In this document: positions 26,001 to 35,900 of the stretch, in pieces
Numbering within the stretch: position 1 is the stretch's first letter
How the letters are laid out: every line of letters starts with the position of its first letter
From: Cliona cf. orientalis
Lineage: Eukaryota; Porifera; Demospongiae; Clionaida; Clionaidae
Length of the DNA: 64,000 bases
Reading direction: 5' to 3'
Assembly (NCBI GenBank): GCA_963930775.1
Contig: OZ005698.1
Coordinates: 5,276,501 to 5,340,500 of the forward strand
The notes under the pieces: model-generated
Database searches by the model: none
Seen by the model: the letters and a program-made list of their open reading frames with translations, nothing else
What the model was told of the DNA's origin: nothing
Position numbers and translations under genes: made by a program

Positions 26001-27333
26001 TTAGAAGACCGAAGGGCCGTACATAGAATCCCAAGGAAGCGAGGGTTCTATGGGCCCTGAGGGCTCCTAAATCACGTAGAAACTGATTAAACAGTGTCTA
26101 ACAAATTTAGATCATAACCAAGCATATGGCGGCGGCGCTTCTCAATCTAACAGTGTTACCATATAGTCTCTTATGACCCAGAAACAATGTGAATCTACGA
26201 TGGCTGTCAGGAGAACTGTTATCTGAATGTGTGATGTTGTTTATCGTGAGTGGCTTGTGGTTGTGTACTGAACCACAGGTACTAGGCTTCAACTGGGCTG
26301 CTAGACTGCACTTTCTGTCGCCATTTGTTGTATTTATCCATGGATACAGTCAAGCTTGGTCTCATGCTTCAAGTTACAGGTGTCTATGAGATTTTTTACA
26401 GGTGTCTGCGAGAAATAGACACTTCCTCCCGACCAATCAGATCACAGTATTTGTTACAAGGGTAACTTAGAAGCGGTCACAACTTTTCTAAGAATTCGAA
26501 CTCGATGGGCATGGCTACTCATAACTGGATAATCTGATTATCAAGGGATCAAGCACAAAAATTTGATGGATTGAAATTGTCATCATCAGGGGCGTAAGAT
26601 GTTTGTGGGTAGGGGGCTGACCTTTAACGTCAGGTGGGTGAGCATAGCCCACCCGACCTAGGGGATCTGGGGGCATGCTCCCCCGGGAAAAGTTTGGATT
26701 TTTACATGCTCTGAGATCAATTCTGGTGCATTCTGAGCCAAAATTCAAAGGAGATTTTGATATTTAGCTACCGTGTCACAACTATGTTTTCCAGTGACTT
26801 AGCCATGCCCACTGGTGGTCCTTACACTCCTATAAGGGGAGGGGTGTGGCTTTGCCATTTTGTGTAGGGGGGGCTGCAGCACCCCCCCCCCCCGCTTCTT
26901 ACGCCAGTGACCATGGTCGTGGTTTATTTCTCGAGATCACTCGGTGCACAACATGATAAGTATAGTTTGTTATGGTTATTGACCTTTCTCCCTGTATCCC
27001 CTGCTGTTTCTGCCCGCCATCAGCCAACGTACTGCTCCTAGATCTGAGTCTCCCAAATACGCCGACTATGCCTCCCCTAGGCCTATTGTCACTGGCCTGG
27101 GGTCGCCCCTCCGTCTCACCCTTCCTTCTCACCGGATCCTCGCCATAACTTGTAGATCGCTTTGGTTTCAGCTTTCGCATTTTCTGTACCAGGTTGCTCA
27201 CTGCGCGTGACCTGGCCGACACAGGGTTCAGCACACTCTCGTCCAGTGCGTCGCTGTTCTCGGGAATATCGTCGATCATGATCCACGATTCGACGTCGTC
27301 AAAGTCTGAGCCAGCCTCTGCTTTTGAAGCCAT
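11208..27333 (-). CDS. WWE-domain PARP with serial coiled-coil exons
   Basis: Eight exons read on the minus strand: 26984-27333, 25190-25251, 21780-21928, 20061-20173, 18041-18211, 17568-17729, 17102-17263 and 11208-13236. Phases close exactly to 1066 codons (1065 aa). The N-terminus is acidic (SWIMIDD, a possible LIR-type W-x-x-I) and then basic. Three homologous ~54-residue coiled-coil exons follow (residues ~220-390). The last exon holds a KH-like stretch, WWE 1 (~595-660), WWE 2 (~666-728, VWYYCLD...INLSTGEGV), another KH-like stretch, and a C-terminal PARP catalytic domain. The domain shows LFHGTRG (His), GTGAYFA (Tyr) and YIVYDHDKAYP. The glutamate of poly-ADP-ribosylating enzymes is Val here (H-Y-V), as expected for mono-ADP-ribosyltransferases or inactive members. 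WWE domains bind iso-ADP-ribose. The closest known shape is the PARP14/PARP10 branch. The weakest call is the exon 1 donor (GTCAAT). Confidence 0.82.
13778..13828. repeat. Perfect-arm hairpin, TAGCCTCGTCCCCAG family
   Basis: TAGCCTCGTCCCCAGGCCCC is followed, after a short loop, by its reverse complement (GGGGCCTGGGGATGAGGCTA), with one T/G difference. Another member is at 27677-27760, and partial matches lie at about 283-300 and 58617-58645. Confidence 0.75.
14110..14196. repeat. GGACGGACAAAC tandem plus AACCCTC tail
   Basis: Short GGAC/CAGA-type tandem followed by 'GCAGTAACCCTC...GCGAGGGTTA'. The same combination (CAGA repeats, then AACCCTCGCGCATGCGCCGAGGGTTA) occurs at 23028-23100, and a related GACAGACGGACAGACAAAC is at 41104-41125. 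They look like ends of a dispersed repeat. Confidence 0.5.
15362..15965. mobile_element. TA-flanked inverted-repeat element
   Basis: Left end GGTGTATAGCTCCAAATTTTC is answered by GAAAATTTGGAGCTATACGG at the right end, which is followed by TA. Additional inverted 'AAAATTTTCGTGA' motifs lie inside. It sits in the large PARP intron; no transposase is seen. Confidence 0.65.
16526..16848. mobile_element. MITE with CAGTGGCGTATC ends
   Basis: Begins CAGTGGCGTATC and ends GGATACGCCACTG, flanked by TTATG at 16521-16525 and 16849-16853. Diverged internal relatives occur at about 14460-14540 and 19340-19520. The CAGTGGCG-type end resembles hAT termini, but hAT normally makes 8-bp duplications, so the class is open. 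Confidence 0.65.
18805..18847. repeat. (TTTC)n microsatellite
   Basis: About ten uninterrupted TTTC units in the PARP intron. Confidence 0.95.
19066..19300. repeat. Diverged tandem duplication of ~118 bases
   Basis: Two imperfect units each run 'AGGC.TAGGCGAGCTA...CTCG..CTAGCGC.TGCA...ACGCTGGA.CGATC...GAAGGT.CAAGGCT.GAG.AGCGGTA'. The tract is richer in GC and NheI-like GCTAGC motifs than its surroundings. The frame running through it is not supported as a gene. Confidence 0.6.
19583..19957. mobile_element. Foldback element with ~115-base arms
   Basis: The left arm (about 19583-19700) starts ACAAGTATAAAAACAATTG and runs through GTAGGGATGGCAGGATC to CATCCCTACGCTTGC. It is repeated as reverse complement at about 19850-19957. 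The ~150-base loop has no gene. A hairpin this long is a likely source of double-stranded RNA if the PARP pre-mRNA is transcribed through it. Confidence 0.75.
20660..20830. repeat. Dispersed repeat 'GGTCTGGGGAATCGTGCACA'
   Basis: Shares GAGAGGGTCTGGGGAATCGT, GCACATCC.GCTTG and 'CCCATTTAGGAATTTC.AG.CACCAATCAG' with 52610-52890 (fuller copy) and 59620-59700 (short copy). A related start, GACATGCAG...TTTGGGGC.AGC, is at 60544-60580. Its class is unknown. Confidence 0.6.
23222..23405. repeat. Dispersed repeat, copy 1
   Basis: The stretch 'TGTACTTAATCTAATAC.ACG.ATGGAAAAA...GGTAAAGGT.GTCAATCGCTCCATATA...TTAACTACGGTA' recurs at 30390-30558 in an intron of the receptor kinase. A shorter 'GACGACCTTTACCAGAAAATCGCGAAAAA' relative in reverse orientation is at 6550-6580. 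Confidence 0.6.
23415..23602. mobile_element. Short TA-flanked MITE
   Basis: TA|CCGTAGATCTGGAAATTTTC at the left; GAAAATTTCCAGATTTACGG|TA at the right. 188 bases, no coding capacity, inside a PARP intron. Confidence 0.75.
25742..25769. repeat. (CA)n microsatellite
   Basis: Pure CA/AC run of about 14 units, followed by an ACATGTACATGTACATG palindromic tract. Confidence 0.95.
25976..26102. mobile_element. MITE, GTTAGACACTGTTTAG family, copy 1
   Basis: Short palindromic element with 'AGAAGACCGAAGGGC...GAATCCC..G.GAAGCGAGGGTTCTA' and the end AAACAGTGTCTAAC. Two further copies lie at 31798-31913 and 44143-44278. All three are in introns or spacer DNA. Confidence 0.7.
26587..26909. mobile_element. 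MITE with CAGGGGCGTAAG ends
   Basis: Starts CAGGGGCGTAAGA and ends TCTTACGCCAGTG, related to the CAGTGGCG ends at 16526-16848. It lies just after PARP exon 1. No target duplication could be recognised. Confidence 0.55.
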
Positions 27334-27937
27334 GATTCACTGAATCAGTATAGATTCAAAGGATGTACGGTTGAAAATTTATTATAGCGCTAGCTTTGTT
27401 GTACATTATGTAGTTACTGATGCTCCTGACACTGACGTCTTACTGCGCATGCGCAAGCGCGGGGATTTTTTACACCCCTACAGCAATTATTAACCCATCT
27501 GTGTGTGTCACAGGACTAAACCCTTTTATTCACTGTGACAGTATAGCTAGTTTCATCATAGGTGTAGCCAGACTCTTTGCTCTGTGAGAGAATGCTATGT
27601 TAGGGGACTTTCACAAATCTACGCTTGAATTGCTTAGTGTCAAGCTATGACACTTGGGGGTGGGGGTGGGGGTGTTTAGCCTCGTCCCCAGCCTCCCCGA
27701 TCTTTTTCAACGCACGCGAGAGAAAAGATCAAAAGATCGGGGAGGCTGGGGATGAGGCTAGGGGGTGTTGGGGCATGACACTAATTTGGCTGAGTAGCTG
27801 GGTTATTGGCCTTTGTGTATTATCTAGGGCCCGGGGCCTCCATACTATCATTACGTAAAAAGAACCTTAGAAACATTAAAGATAAAATTATTATAGTAAA
27901 ATAAAGCAAACTATTCACTCAATAAAATGCTATATCA
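27334..27937. other. Spacer upstream of PARP exon 1, with hairpin
   Basis: Upstream flank of the PARP start and downstream flank of the dehydrogenase. It contains the hairpin at 27677-27760 and no gene. A GCGCATGCGCAAGCGC motif lies about 110 bases upstream of the PARP ATG. Confidence 0.45.
27677..27760. repeat. Long hairpin, TAGCCTCGTCCCCAG family
   Basis: TAGCCTCGTCCCCAGCCTCC, then CCGATCTTTT, is answered after a ~25-base loop by AAAAGATCGG and then GGAGGCTGGGGATGAGGCTA. Each arm is about 30 bases with a single mismatch. It shares its outer 15 bases with the hairpin at 13778-13828 while the inner arms differ. Confidence 0.85.
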
Positions 27938-29113
27938 TTAATGCTCAGGCTTCAATACAGCTCTGCCTAAGATTAATCCTTTGTCCAAATCATTCAAAGC
28001 CTTATTGGCCTCTTCTAGTTTGTATGCCTGCACCAAAGGAGGGGATGGGAGGGGGTGCTTGGACACCACACTGATGAGCTCAGCCAGCTCGGACAGGGAT
28101 CCAGTGTAGCTGCCGATGATAGAATACATACTTAGGACTGCCTGTGGCAACTTCACCTCACCCAAGCCACCATACAAACCAATTAGGACCAGTGTACCTG
28201 CCCGATGGAGGATACTAATGGAGAATTGAAATGTTTCAGTGGTATTGGCAAAATCCAGTACAACATGGACCTTATTTCCATCGAACTGTGCAAGAAATCG
28301 CTCTGCTTCCTGAGTCACTGCCATTGAAGCTTGCTCTCCTACCAAGTTGACGTGAAATCCTTCGTCAATAAGATTGTTATGTAAAGCATGATCAATTTTC
28401 TCCCTGTTGACTTCCACTCCAATGACCTTCATACGATGTGTATCACTGTCAGCATCAAGACAATGCTTTAGCAGGTTCAGTGACCACTGCCCCAGTCCTC
28501 CCAGACCGATCACCACCACCACCAACTCAACACCCCATTCTCTCACTCGCCTCATTGTAGGGAGGATCTTCTTGATGGCAGAAAACGCAGTGATCGCTGA
28601 ACATGGCAACATGGCAGCCAGTGAGTCGGTGATGTTATCTGGAGTCCTGAAAATGTAGCGATAGTGAGGAACCACTACAAATTCAGAGTAGCCACCATCC
28701 TTGACGAATCCAAGCTCTCGGGTCTTGCTACAGAGACCTGGATCCCCACCTCTACATAGGTAGCACTCGTCACAACCAATCCATGGATAAACTAGCACTC
28801 GATCTCCTTGTTTCAGATCACCATATCTCTGAACCTGCACTCCGAGGTGGTAGACAGATCCTGCAATCTCGTGGCCTGGTACTATGGGATAAGCCAAACC
28901 CCTATCTGCGAAGCGTATGACTTGGTCCTTCTTCTTTCCAATCTGATAGTAACCATGCCAGAGGTGAAGGTCAGTGTGACAAACTCCTGCTGCGTGTATC
29001 TTGACTAGCACCCCTTCAGCGGGGAGACTGTCAACTGCATCCTGCAGTCTGCATGTTCGCAGCTCGAGAGGCTCACCAGGAGCAGGAATGATAAAGGTTT
29101 TATAGGTTGCCAT
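27938..29113 (-). CDS. Zinc-dependent alcohol dehydrogenase (MDR family)
   Basis: A single uninterrupted frame of 391 aa from ATG 29111-29113. It has the medium-chain dehydrogenase layout. GVCHTD (Cys45) and GHE (His81/Glu82) with Cys171 are the likely catalytic zinc ligands. Cys114, Cys117, Cys120 and Cys128 form the structural-zinc lobe, and GLGGLG (203-208) is the Rossmann loop. The reaction is expected to be NAD(P)-dependent alcohol/aldehyde interconversion in the cytosol; the substrate cannot be told. The ATG is preceded by a splice-acceptor-like TTAATAG, so a 5' non-coding exon may exist. Lack of introns contrasts with the neighbours and could reflect horizontal or retro origin, but sponges have other intronless genes. 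Confidence 0.88.
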   Translation of the reverse strand: MATYKTFIIPAPGEPLELRTCRLQDAVDSLPAEGVLVKIHAAGVCHTDLHLWHGYYQIGKKKDQVIRFADRGLAYPIVPGHEIAGSVYHLGVQVQRYGDLKQGDRVLVYPWIGCDECYLCRGGDPGLCSKTRELGFVKDGGYSEFVVVPHYRYIFRTPDNITDSLAAMLPCSAITAFSAIKKILPTMRRVREWGVELVVVVIGLGGLGQWSLNLLKHCLDADSDTHRMKVIGVEVNREKIDHALHNNLIDEGFHVNLVGEQASMAVTQEAERFLAQFDGNKVHVVLDFANTTETFQFSISILHRAGTLVLIGLYGGLGEVKLPQAVLSMYSIIGSYTGSLSELAELISVVSKHPLPSPPLVQAYKLEEANKALNDLDKGLILGRAVLKPEH

Positions 29114-29677
29114 CACCTATTAAGGATGCATGCATCGAGAAGGTGCATGTTGGGCACGAGACTAGAAGGGGGATGGGCTGGACTGGAACTGGTGACGACC
29201 ATTACCGATCGATTTCCATTCCAGTGAAGCGAAAGAGTGGGGCTCAAGTCAGATGTACAATGCACGACCACAAAATTTAATAGTACCCCGTGCACGTGTA
29301 GTGTGCTTGTGTAAACTAACAGCCCAGCAAACATGTGATTCCTTGCGTACTGGTAGATACTTTTCATTACATTTCATAGCCAAACTATTTCCAGACACTT
29401 TTTGTGCAGTTCTAGATCTCAGCATATTAAATTTTTAGATAATACACTTTCCAAAATATTAAATTTAATGTTGTCCACTAGTGAACTTCCAAAGTTTAAT
29501 ATGCTAGACAGTGATTAACTTAAGCTAGTAGCTACTATTGGTATGTATACATAGAAATAATATAGACTACGTAGTCTATAATATAATATTATTATCTATG
29601 CATGGTACATACTATAATACAACCAAATCAGTGATCACTATAACAATCTGCAAGGTCCGCTTCTTTAATGATTATTA
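29114..29677. other. Spacer between dehydrogenase and receptor kinase
   Basis: About 560 AT-rich bases that should hold the dehydrogenase promoter and the receptor's 3' UTR. No gene is seen; the 'CTATAATATAATATTATTATC' type tracts are simple sequence. Confidence 0.4.
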
Positions 29678-29924
29678 CTATTTCACATCACTGTAAGAAG
29701 TGTTACGTGTCATTGTAAAGCTAGCCTCTAATTCCCTATAGTCACCATTTTTACTATTATTGACTTCGATTTCGATCGTATTCCTTATCATTAATGGTGC
29801 ACTATTATGGGTGTTGCTACCTTCACCGGTGGCCTGCAGTTGCAACCCCTGTTGTTCAGCAGCTTGTGGGTTTGGAGTGGAGACACTCGGAGAATCTTCT
29901 TTGAAGGGATTCTCAGTGATTTCA
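29678..29924 (-). other. Hidden last coding exon of the receptor kinase
   Basis: The kinase C-terminal exon could stop at TAG 30154-30156. However, that TAG overlaps a strong donor: ...GACTA|GTATGT. Joining to the acceptor CTGTAG|TGAAATC at 29924 turns TA+T into Tyr and keeps 81 further codons open to TAG 29678-29680. The added tail starts [14 protein letters not shown] and contains DYREL and SYSDV, plausible phosphotyrosine docking sites. Retention of the intron would give the shorter form. Confidence 0.7.
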
Positions 29925-32900
29925 CTACAGTTATGTGTGCATGTGAGTGCAAATTTTTATTAGTCTTGATGGAGCCGTAAGATGGAGAAGTGAGTGCAAT
30001 AATATTGTATCTACAACTCCAGGCATACACCAGTTGGGGGCAAAAAAAAGCAGGTTTGGTGCATGATTTTTATACTTAATTTATTAATAGGCCAATTCAA
30101 TACTCTCCTCTGCCTCATCTATAATAATATTATTAGTCTTGCTCATGGACATACTAGTCTGAATCAGATTCTTCGTCATTTGCTGGAGGGAGCAACACCA
30201 TATTCAACTCCAAATAGCCTGCTGCTCTCTGTAATTCTTTGTCTATGTCAGAAGTAAGCTGCTTAAAAGTGGGACGATCCTCAGAATTTAGTGCCCAACA
30301 CTTCATCATGACGGAAAAACTGCAATAATATTTATAGTCAATATCACGACAAATTCAGCCTTGTATATATAAATGCATGCATAGCATGACTGTACTTAAT
30401 CTAATACAACGCATGGAAAAAAATGATTTTGAAAAACGTGCGTTTTTCAGGTAAAGGTAGTCAATCGCTCCATATAATAGTTGTGAGAAATCATAAAAAT
30501 TAATGCTAATTTCTTGCGTTAAATTGGATCCTTCATTGTATTCAATTAACTACGGTATGTATGTAGTATGTACTGCTACAGCTGCAGTATGCTCTGTGTT
30601 TAGTAAAGCTACACTGGTCTGCTACAAGTACATTCACAACTACATTAAAGTATTAGTTTGTAGTATGTAGCCTCTTCAAACATTATGTACCATGCAATGT
30701 ACTCTATGTGTTACAGTGACTGTAGTGGATTTACTCCGTGTAACTGTGTTTGTGGTAATAGCTACTCTGGTACAAGAATTTGTAGAAAGCATGCAAGGTG
30801 GATATTGAGATAATAAACTGAAATGATCATTCAACATTATAATATTTTCTCGAATTCGAAACTGTTCTTTAAGTTCCTTTTTATTTGATACATTCACATG
30901 TATAGATAGTGTATACAACGGTGGCTATAATAATTATTATAACAACTTACTCTTCAGGAGCACAAGCAGAGTTAGCTGGCTTATCCAGCCTTGTTCCCTT
31001 CTCATGTAGTGCAAGTATGCTGATAGCATCCACTGCCGAGTAGGGAATTCTGCCTCCACTGAACACTTCCCAGCATGTGATGCCAAATGACCACTGTTCA
31101 AGATTAGAACATGGCTATTATTATGGTGTTAATGATAATAATAATTTACCACATCAGATTTTTCACTGAACAATCCATCCCTGAGGCTTTCAGGGGCCAT
31201 CCACTTGAAAGGTAGTTTGATGACATCATATTTTCCCTGTCTGAAGTACCCTTTCACATAGACATCCTCAGCTAATCCAAAATCGCCAACTCTCACATTA
31301 CCAAGACTATCAAGCCTGAAATTTGGTAACTATTGCTAAACTTAAAGTGCAGCAGGAATTCTACATGATTATTGTCATCATTACATGCAATTTCTTGCCG
31401 CTAGATCACGATGAACAAACTTCTGTAGAGTGAGATACTCCATTCCCTTAGCAATTTGATGACAGATTCTCAACAACAATTTTCTTACAGACATAATCTA
31501 ATGGAAGGTTAATTATTAGGAACAGTTTTATCCCATCTACGAAACATAAAAATTTAGCTCACAGTGCTTAATTCCACATCACTTTTGAGATAAAGATGTG
31601 CTCGCTCCTTCTTCAGATAGTCAAGAAGATTACCATTAGCCATATATGGCATAACAATGGAGATTCCTTTTCCGTCATCAAGACACACACCAATCAAGGG
31701 CATGATGTTGGGATGATGGAGGTTTTTCATTTTATTGATCTCAGCTATCACTTTTTCTTGGTCTGAATCAGTGTCGAGATCTGAATTATAAATAATAGTT
31801 AGACACTATTTAGAAGACCGAAGGGCTTTATGTAGAATCCCGAGCGAAGCGAGGGTTCTACTGAGCCCTGAGGTCTTCTAAATCACGTAGAAACCGACTA
31901 AACAGTGTCTAACAACTTTAGATCCTAGCAACAATGCCCATAGGCTTGACATATAAACTGCTGCCTAGCAACAATCCTAACCATAGGCAACAATTTTTTT
32001 ACAGGTTTATATGAAAAATTTACAGGTTTATATGAGCTTTTTACAGGTTTATATGAGAAATAGATACCTGCTCCTGACCAATCAGATAACAGTATTTGTT
32101 ACAACTAGGATCTAATGTATAATAATGCGTGCACAGACAATACTGCAGCTGTAGCTATGTATAGTAGATTCACGTTTTAGAGTTTTTACGGCAACCATTA
32201 GCTTTTTCTTATGTCCTCTCCCTTTCGCTAAGTGTGCTGCATGAACAATGCCAAATTCACCTGCCAATGAAACACGGAGTTAAACATACTAGCTCTATAT
32301 AGCCTGATAATAGCTAATAAATAAATACCTTGTCCAATAGTTTTATTGAGCATATAAAGTTGCTTCCTGGGGATTACAAGTCTCTTAGATAGTCGTGATC
32401 GACCCTGCTCTGTCGGATTCTTAGCTATCAATTCAAATTAATGTATCTATAGCTAGTGCTAGCACTACAGTTGAAAAGTAATGTTGGAGTAGCTAGATAC
32501 TTACACTTACTGGGTTGCACGCTTGAAGATGATGTTGTATGATGTGATGATGACAGTGGAAGTCTATTGTTGTGATAACTCTATTACAGCTACTATCTTA
32601 ATTATACATAATATTACCTGTCTGTAGCATATTCTTTCCACTTGAGCCTTTTATATAGTTTCAAAGTAAGTACTAGGACAATTATAGTAATAAAGATAGT
32701 GAAGAGTGGCAAGAGAACAGCAAGAAGGGGTGTTAAAATGTTGACGGATGCTACTGTGACATTAATGTTGTTCTCATAACTGAAGACATCAGACAGTGGG
32801 TATCTGAGATATAGGCCAACTAATACCTATTATATAACATCAAAGAATAATCAAAATTCAATGTGAATAATTACGGTTATACTGATTTAAGTCTTACAGT

Positions 32901-35900
32901 CACTGTTGCTTTCATGATCCCACCAGGAGCTTCTGGAGGTGGTTTGCAAAGAAGCTGCATGTTAAACCAGCAACCTTACACCTCTTGCATTAGGATATAT
33001 ATAATATTATATGCAATTAAATTTTGCTGTGCTGTCTGTGCCTTATCAATTGCAAGGACTGTACATGCAGTTCACACCAGTGTTGATTATCCAACAAAAT
33101 GGATTACTTAACTTTTACCCTTTCTACTATCTATGGGTGCAGTATTATTATGGATTATGCTGTCTATCTAGCTACGTATGATATTATTAGGTGTGTGTGT
33201 ATGAGTGTAGTGTATATGTGGGGACAGAAATGCCATAGTAGATCTGTGCAAACAGCTGCATTGCAGCAATATTGCAATTATAACATCATGGAATGCTAGG
33301 TACTTACCATTCCATCACTGGTATCTATAGCTGCTATTACACATGGTGCTCCTCCAATGGTCACATGAATTTCATTTGCTGATACAGAAAACAGGTTATC
33401 TCCCTGGATACATACAATAATAATATTATTTCAATGCATAAAATGATATCATGTAAGTTCAACATCAATCCGGCAGACAGACTGTTTAGCTATCAGTTAT
33501 ACATATGCATGCATGATACAGGTGCCGTAATAAAATTAAATGCTACTTCACAAAATCTTAGGACCTTTTTGCTGGCACATATATAGCTAGACACGCTCTT
33601 ATCCCTCATTCTACCCATTCCCGGTTATATACCGATATTTCAATTGATCCATTCATCAGTTGTGCAATGTTCATGGTTTTTAGCAAAAAATTTTCTGGAT
33701 TAGGTTGAACAGCAATTTTTAGGCTCTCCAGAGTTTGATTTGGCCCAGGAGCATTGTCCATTATGATGGTGTAATTGAGCCCATCTCTATTATCCAGTGG
33801 AATTCGAAGGAGTGGTGGAGTCACACACACAATGGTGGAAAAATTCACTGCCTTGCATTCTGTTACCTACATGAGTGTAGGAATATGTGGCAGTTAGTGA
33901 TAGTTGCTATACGGTAACACTGGATCCTGAGCTCACAGCTACAAATGTCATTCATCCAAAGCTTACATAAGCACATGGTGCAGCTATGCAATGTGTATAC
34001 ACTCATAGTGAACATCATGTAGCCTATATGAAGTATTCTATAGCATAATAATAGTTCACCACTATCATTGACTGAAGACAGCATGTCTGACAAAAAGAGA
34101 GGGGAATGTATACTGGTGCATGCTTTCATGCCAATCAGAGAGGTTATACAAATATTGGATGCAACGAGGCAGTAGCATAGCGTCTCTCGTGAAACATAGC
34201 AATGCATATACCGGTATGGCTTTACTTTGAATTCACCAGTGACCTACATTTATATCATCCAGATAATCTCGATCATTCACCACCAGAAATGGGTGCTGTA
34301 CAGCATTCAAATTAGTACCATCAAAGGTTAACTTGATTCCTCCCCTGCAAGGTCAATGAATGTACACTATATTCAGCACCCAGCTATATAGGTCTAAAGA
34401 CAGCCATAATAGCGAATTACAGGATGGTAGTCACTCACGCCAAAATGGTCATTGCTGGATAAACACTGCTGAACACAGGATTTGGTACATAGGTGAACTG
34501 AACAGAGGCATTAGTAACAACAGCAAAGTCAATGAAGACAAATACCATCCCCTCCATGGGAGTGTCACCACTGCCAGTGAGTGGTGGGGTGGAGCACACA
34601 ATGCTCTCTTCTTGAACGTCTGATGAACTTCAATGAGTAATGCGATGAATTAGTATTGATACACGGCAAAAACAAGTGGATCATATAAATCTAATGTTGG
34701 TTGCCTCAGTTTCACGCACTACCGTTCCCATCATTGTTTTCATAATCCATAATAATTACAACCAGCATATCAAACATGCCAGTTTGTGAATAACATGGTA
34801 ACGTATTTGCACATGTCATAATATTATTACTTGTGCATGATGACGGTAATTGTGTAGTATTTATTTATTATGATGCATGTAGAGGGTACGCAGTTACTGT
34901 AATCATGAGAACTCTCATGGTATGTGCAACTACACCAGTTAGTTATTCAATATCTGGCATACTGATAGTAGTTATAATTAACTGGATTATGAGAACTATG
35001 ATGGGATACCATCGCTGGCAGGTGCACACACCTATAGCTAGTGGGTGCAACTGAGGCAACCCAAATTAGATCACTTGTTTTTGCTGTGCACGTATGTAGG
35101 GAAATTTAGCATAATATTTACCTTATTACACAGTTTGTTCCATTATTAATTTGCAACCTTGTATTCTCTTTATTCCCGACGTTGAGGTTTGATCCCCACA
35201 CTGTCAGTTTTGTACCTCCAGCTGCTGGTCCATGTACTGGATCACCTCGGCTAATCTCTGGAATTACAATCCTAAACCCATCATTGGAAACAGCTACTCC
35301 CGAAGGGAGAGTGATATTTATCAAATTTATTCCAAGTGAGCTTCCAATGATTGTAGTGCAGCGAATATGCTTTCCAGGAATGAAGTTATCTTCAATAGGC
35401 ACACAAGAATCATCTCCTACTACAATGCTGTTGGATACAAAGTCATTGTATGTGACTCCCAGGTCCCTGCCAGTGATGGTGATGGTTGTTCCTCCCTCAA
35501 TTGGACCAGACTTGGGATTAAAATCGGTAATGATAGGAGAAGGGCAGTCAGCCCCATTTGTAACAGGTGCTACTTCACATTCTTCAATAAAGGCACAGCC
35601 GCGGCCAGCAGATCCATCACACCAGCCACACTCAAATCCATTGCTGATTTTGTATGACAAACAAGAAGAACAACAATTGGCCACCTCACAATTGTAGAGC
35701 ACCACTGAAATTAATTCAATTGTGGCTTTTATGAAACAATAATAAAATCAGTTCATACCATTAATTGGGAAATGGCTTCCAATTTGGTGAGATATAAATT
35801 GTCCTTGAAAAATTCCAATCCACAGCACTGTGACACTAACAGACTCATGGCTTATACCAGCATGTAAGCTCAGCTATGAATTTTGCATTAATCAATTACC

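Noticed and set aside
35182-35697. 171-codon plus-strand frame
   Set aside because: Antisense of the PSI3/IPT exon of the receptor; the minus strand carries the cysteine and glycine motifs.
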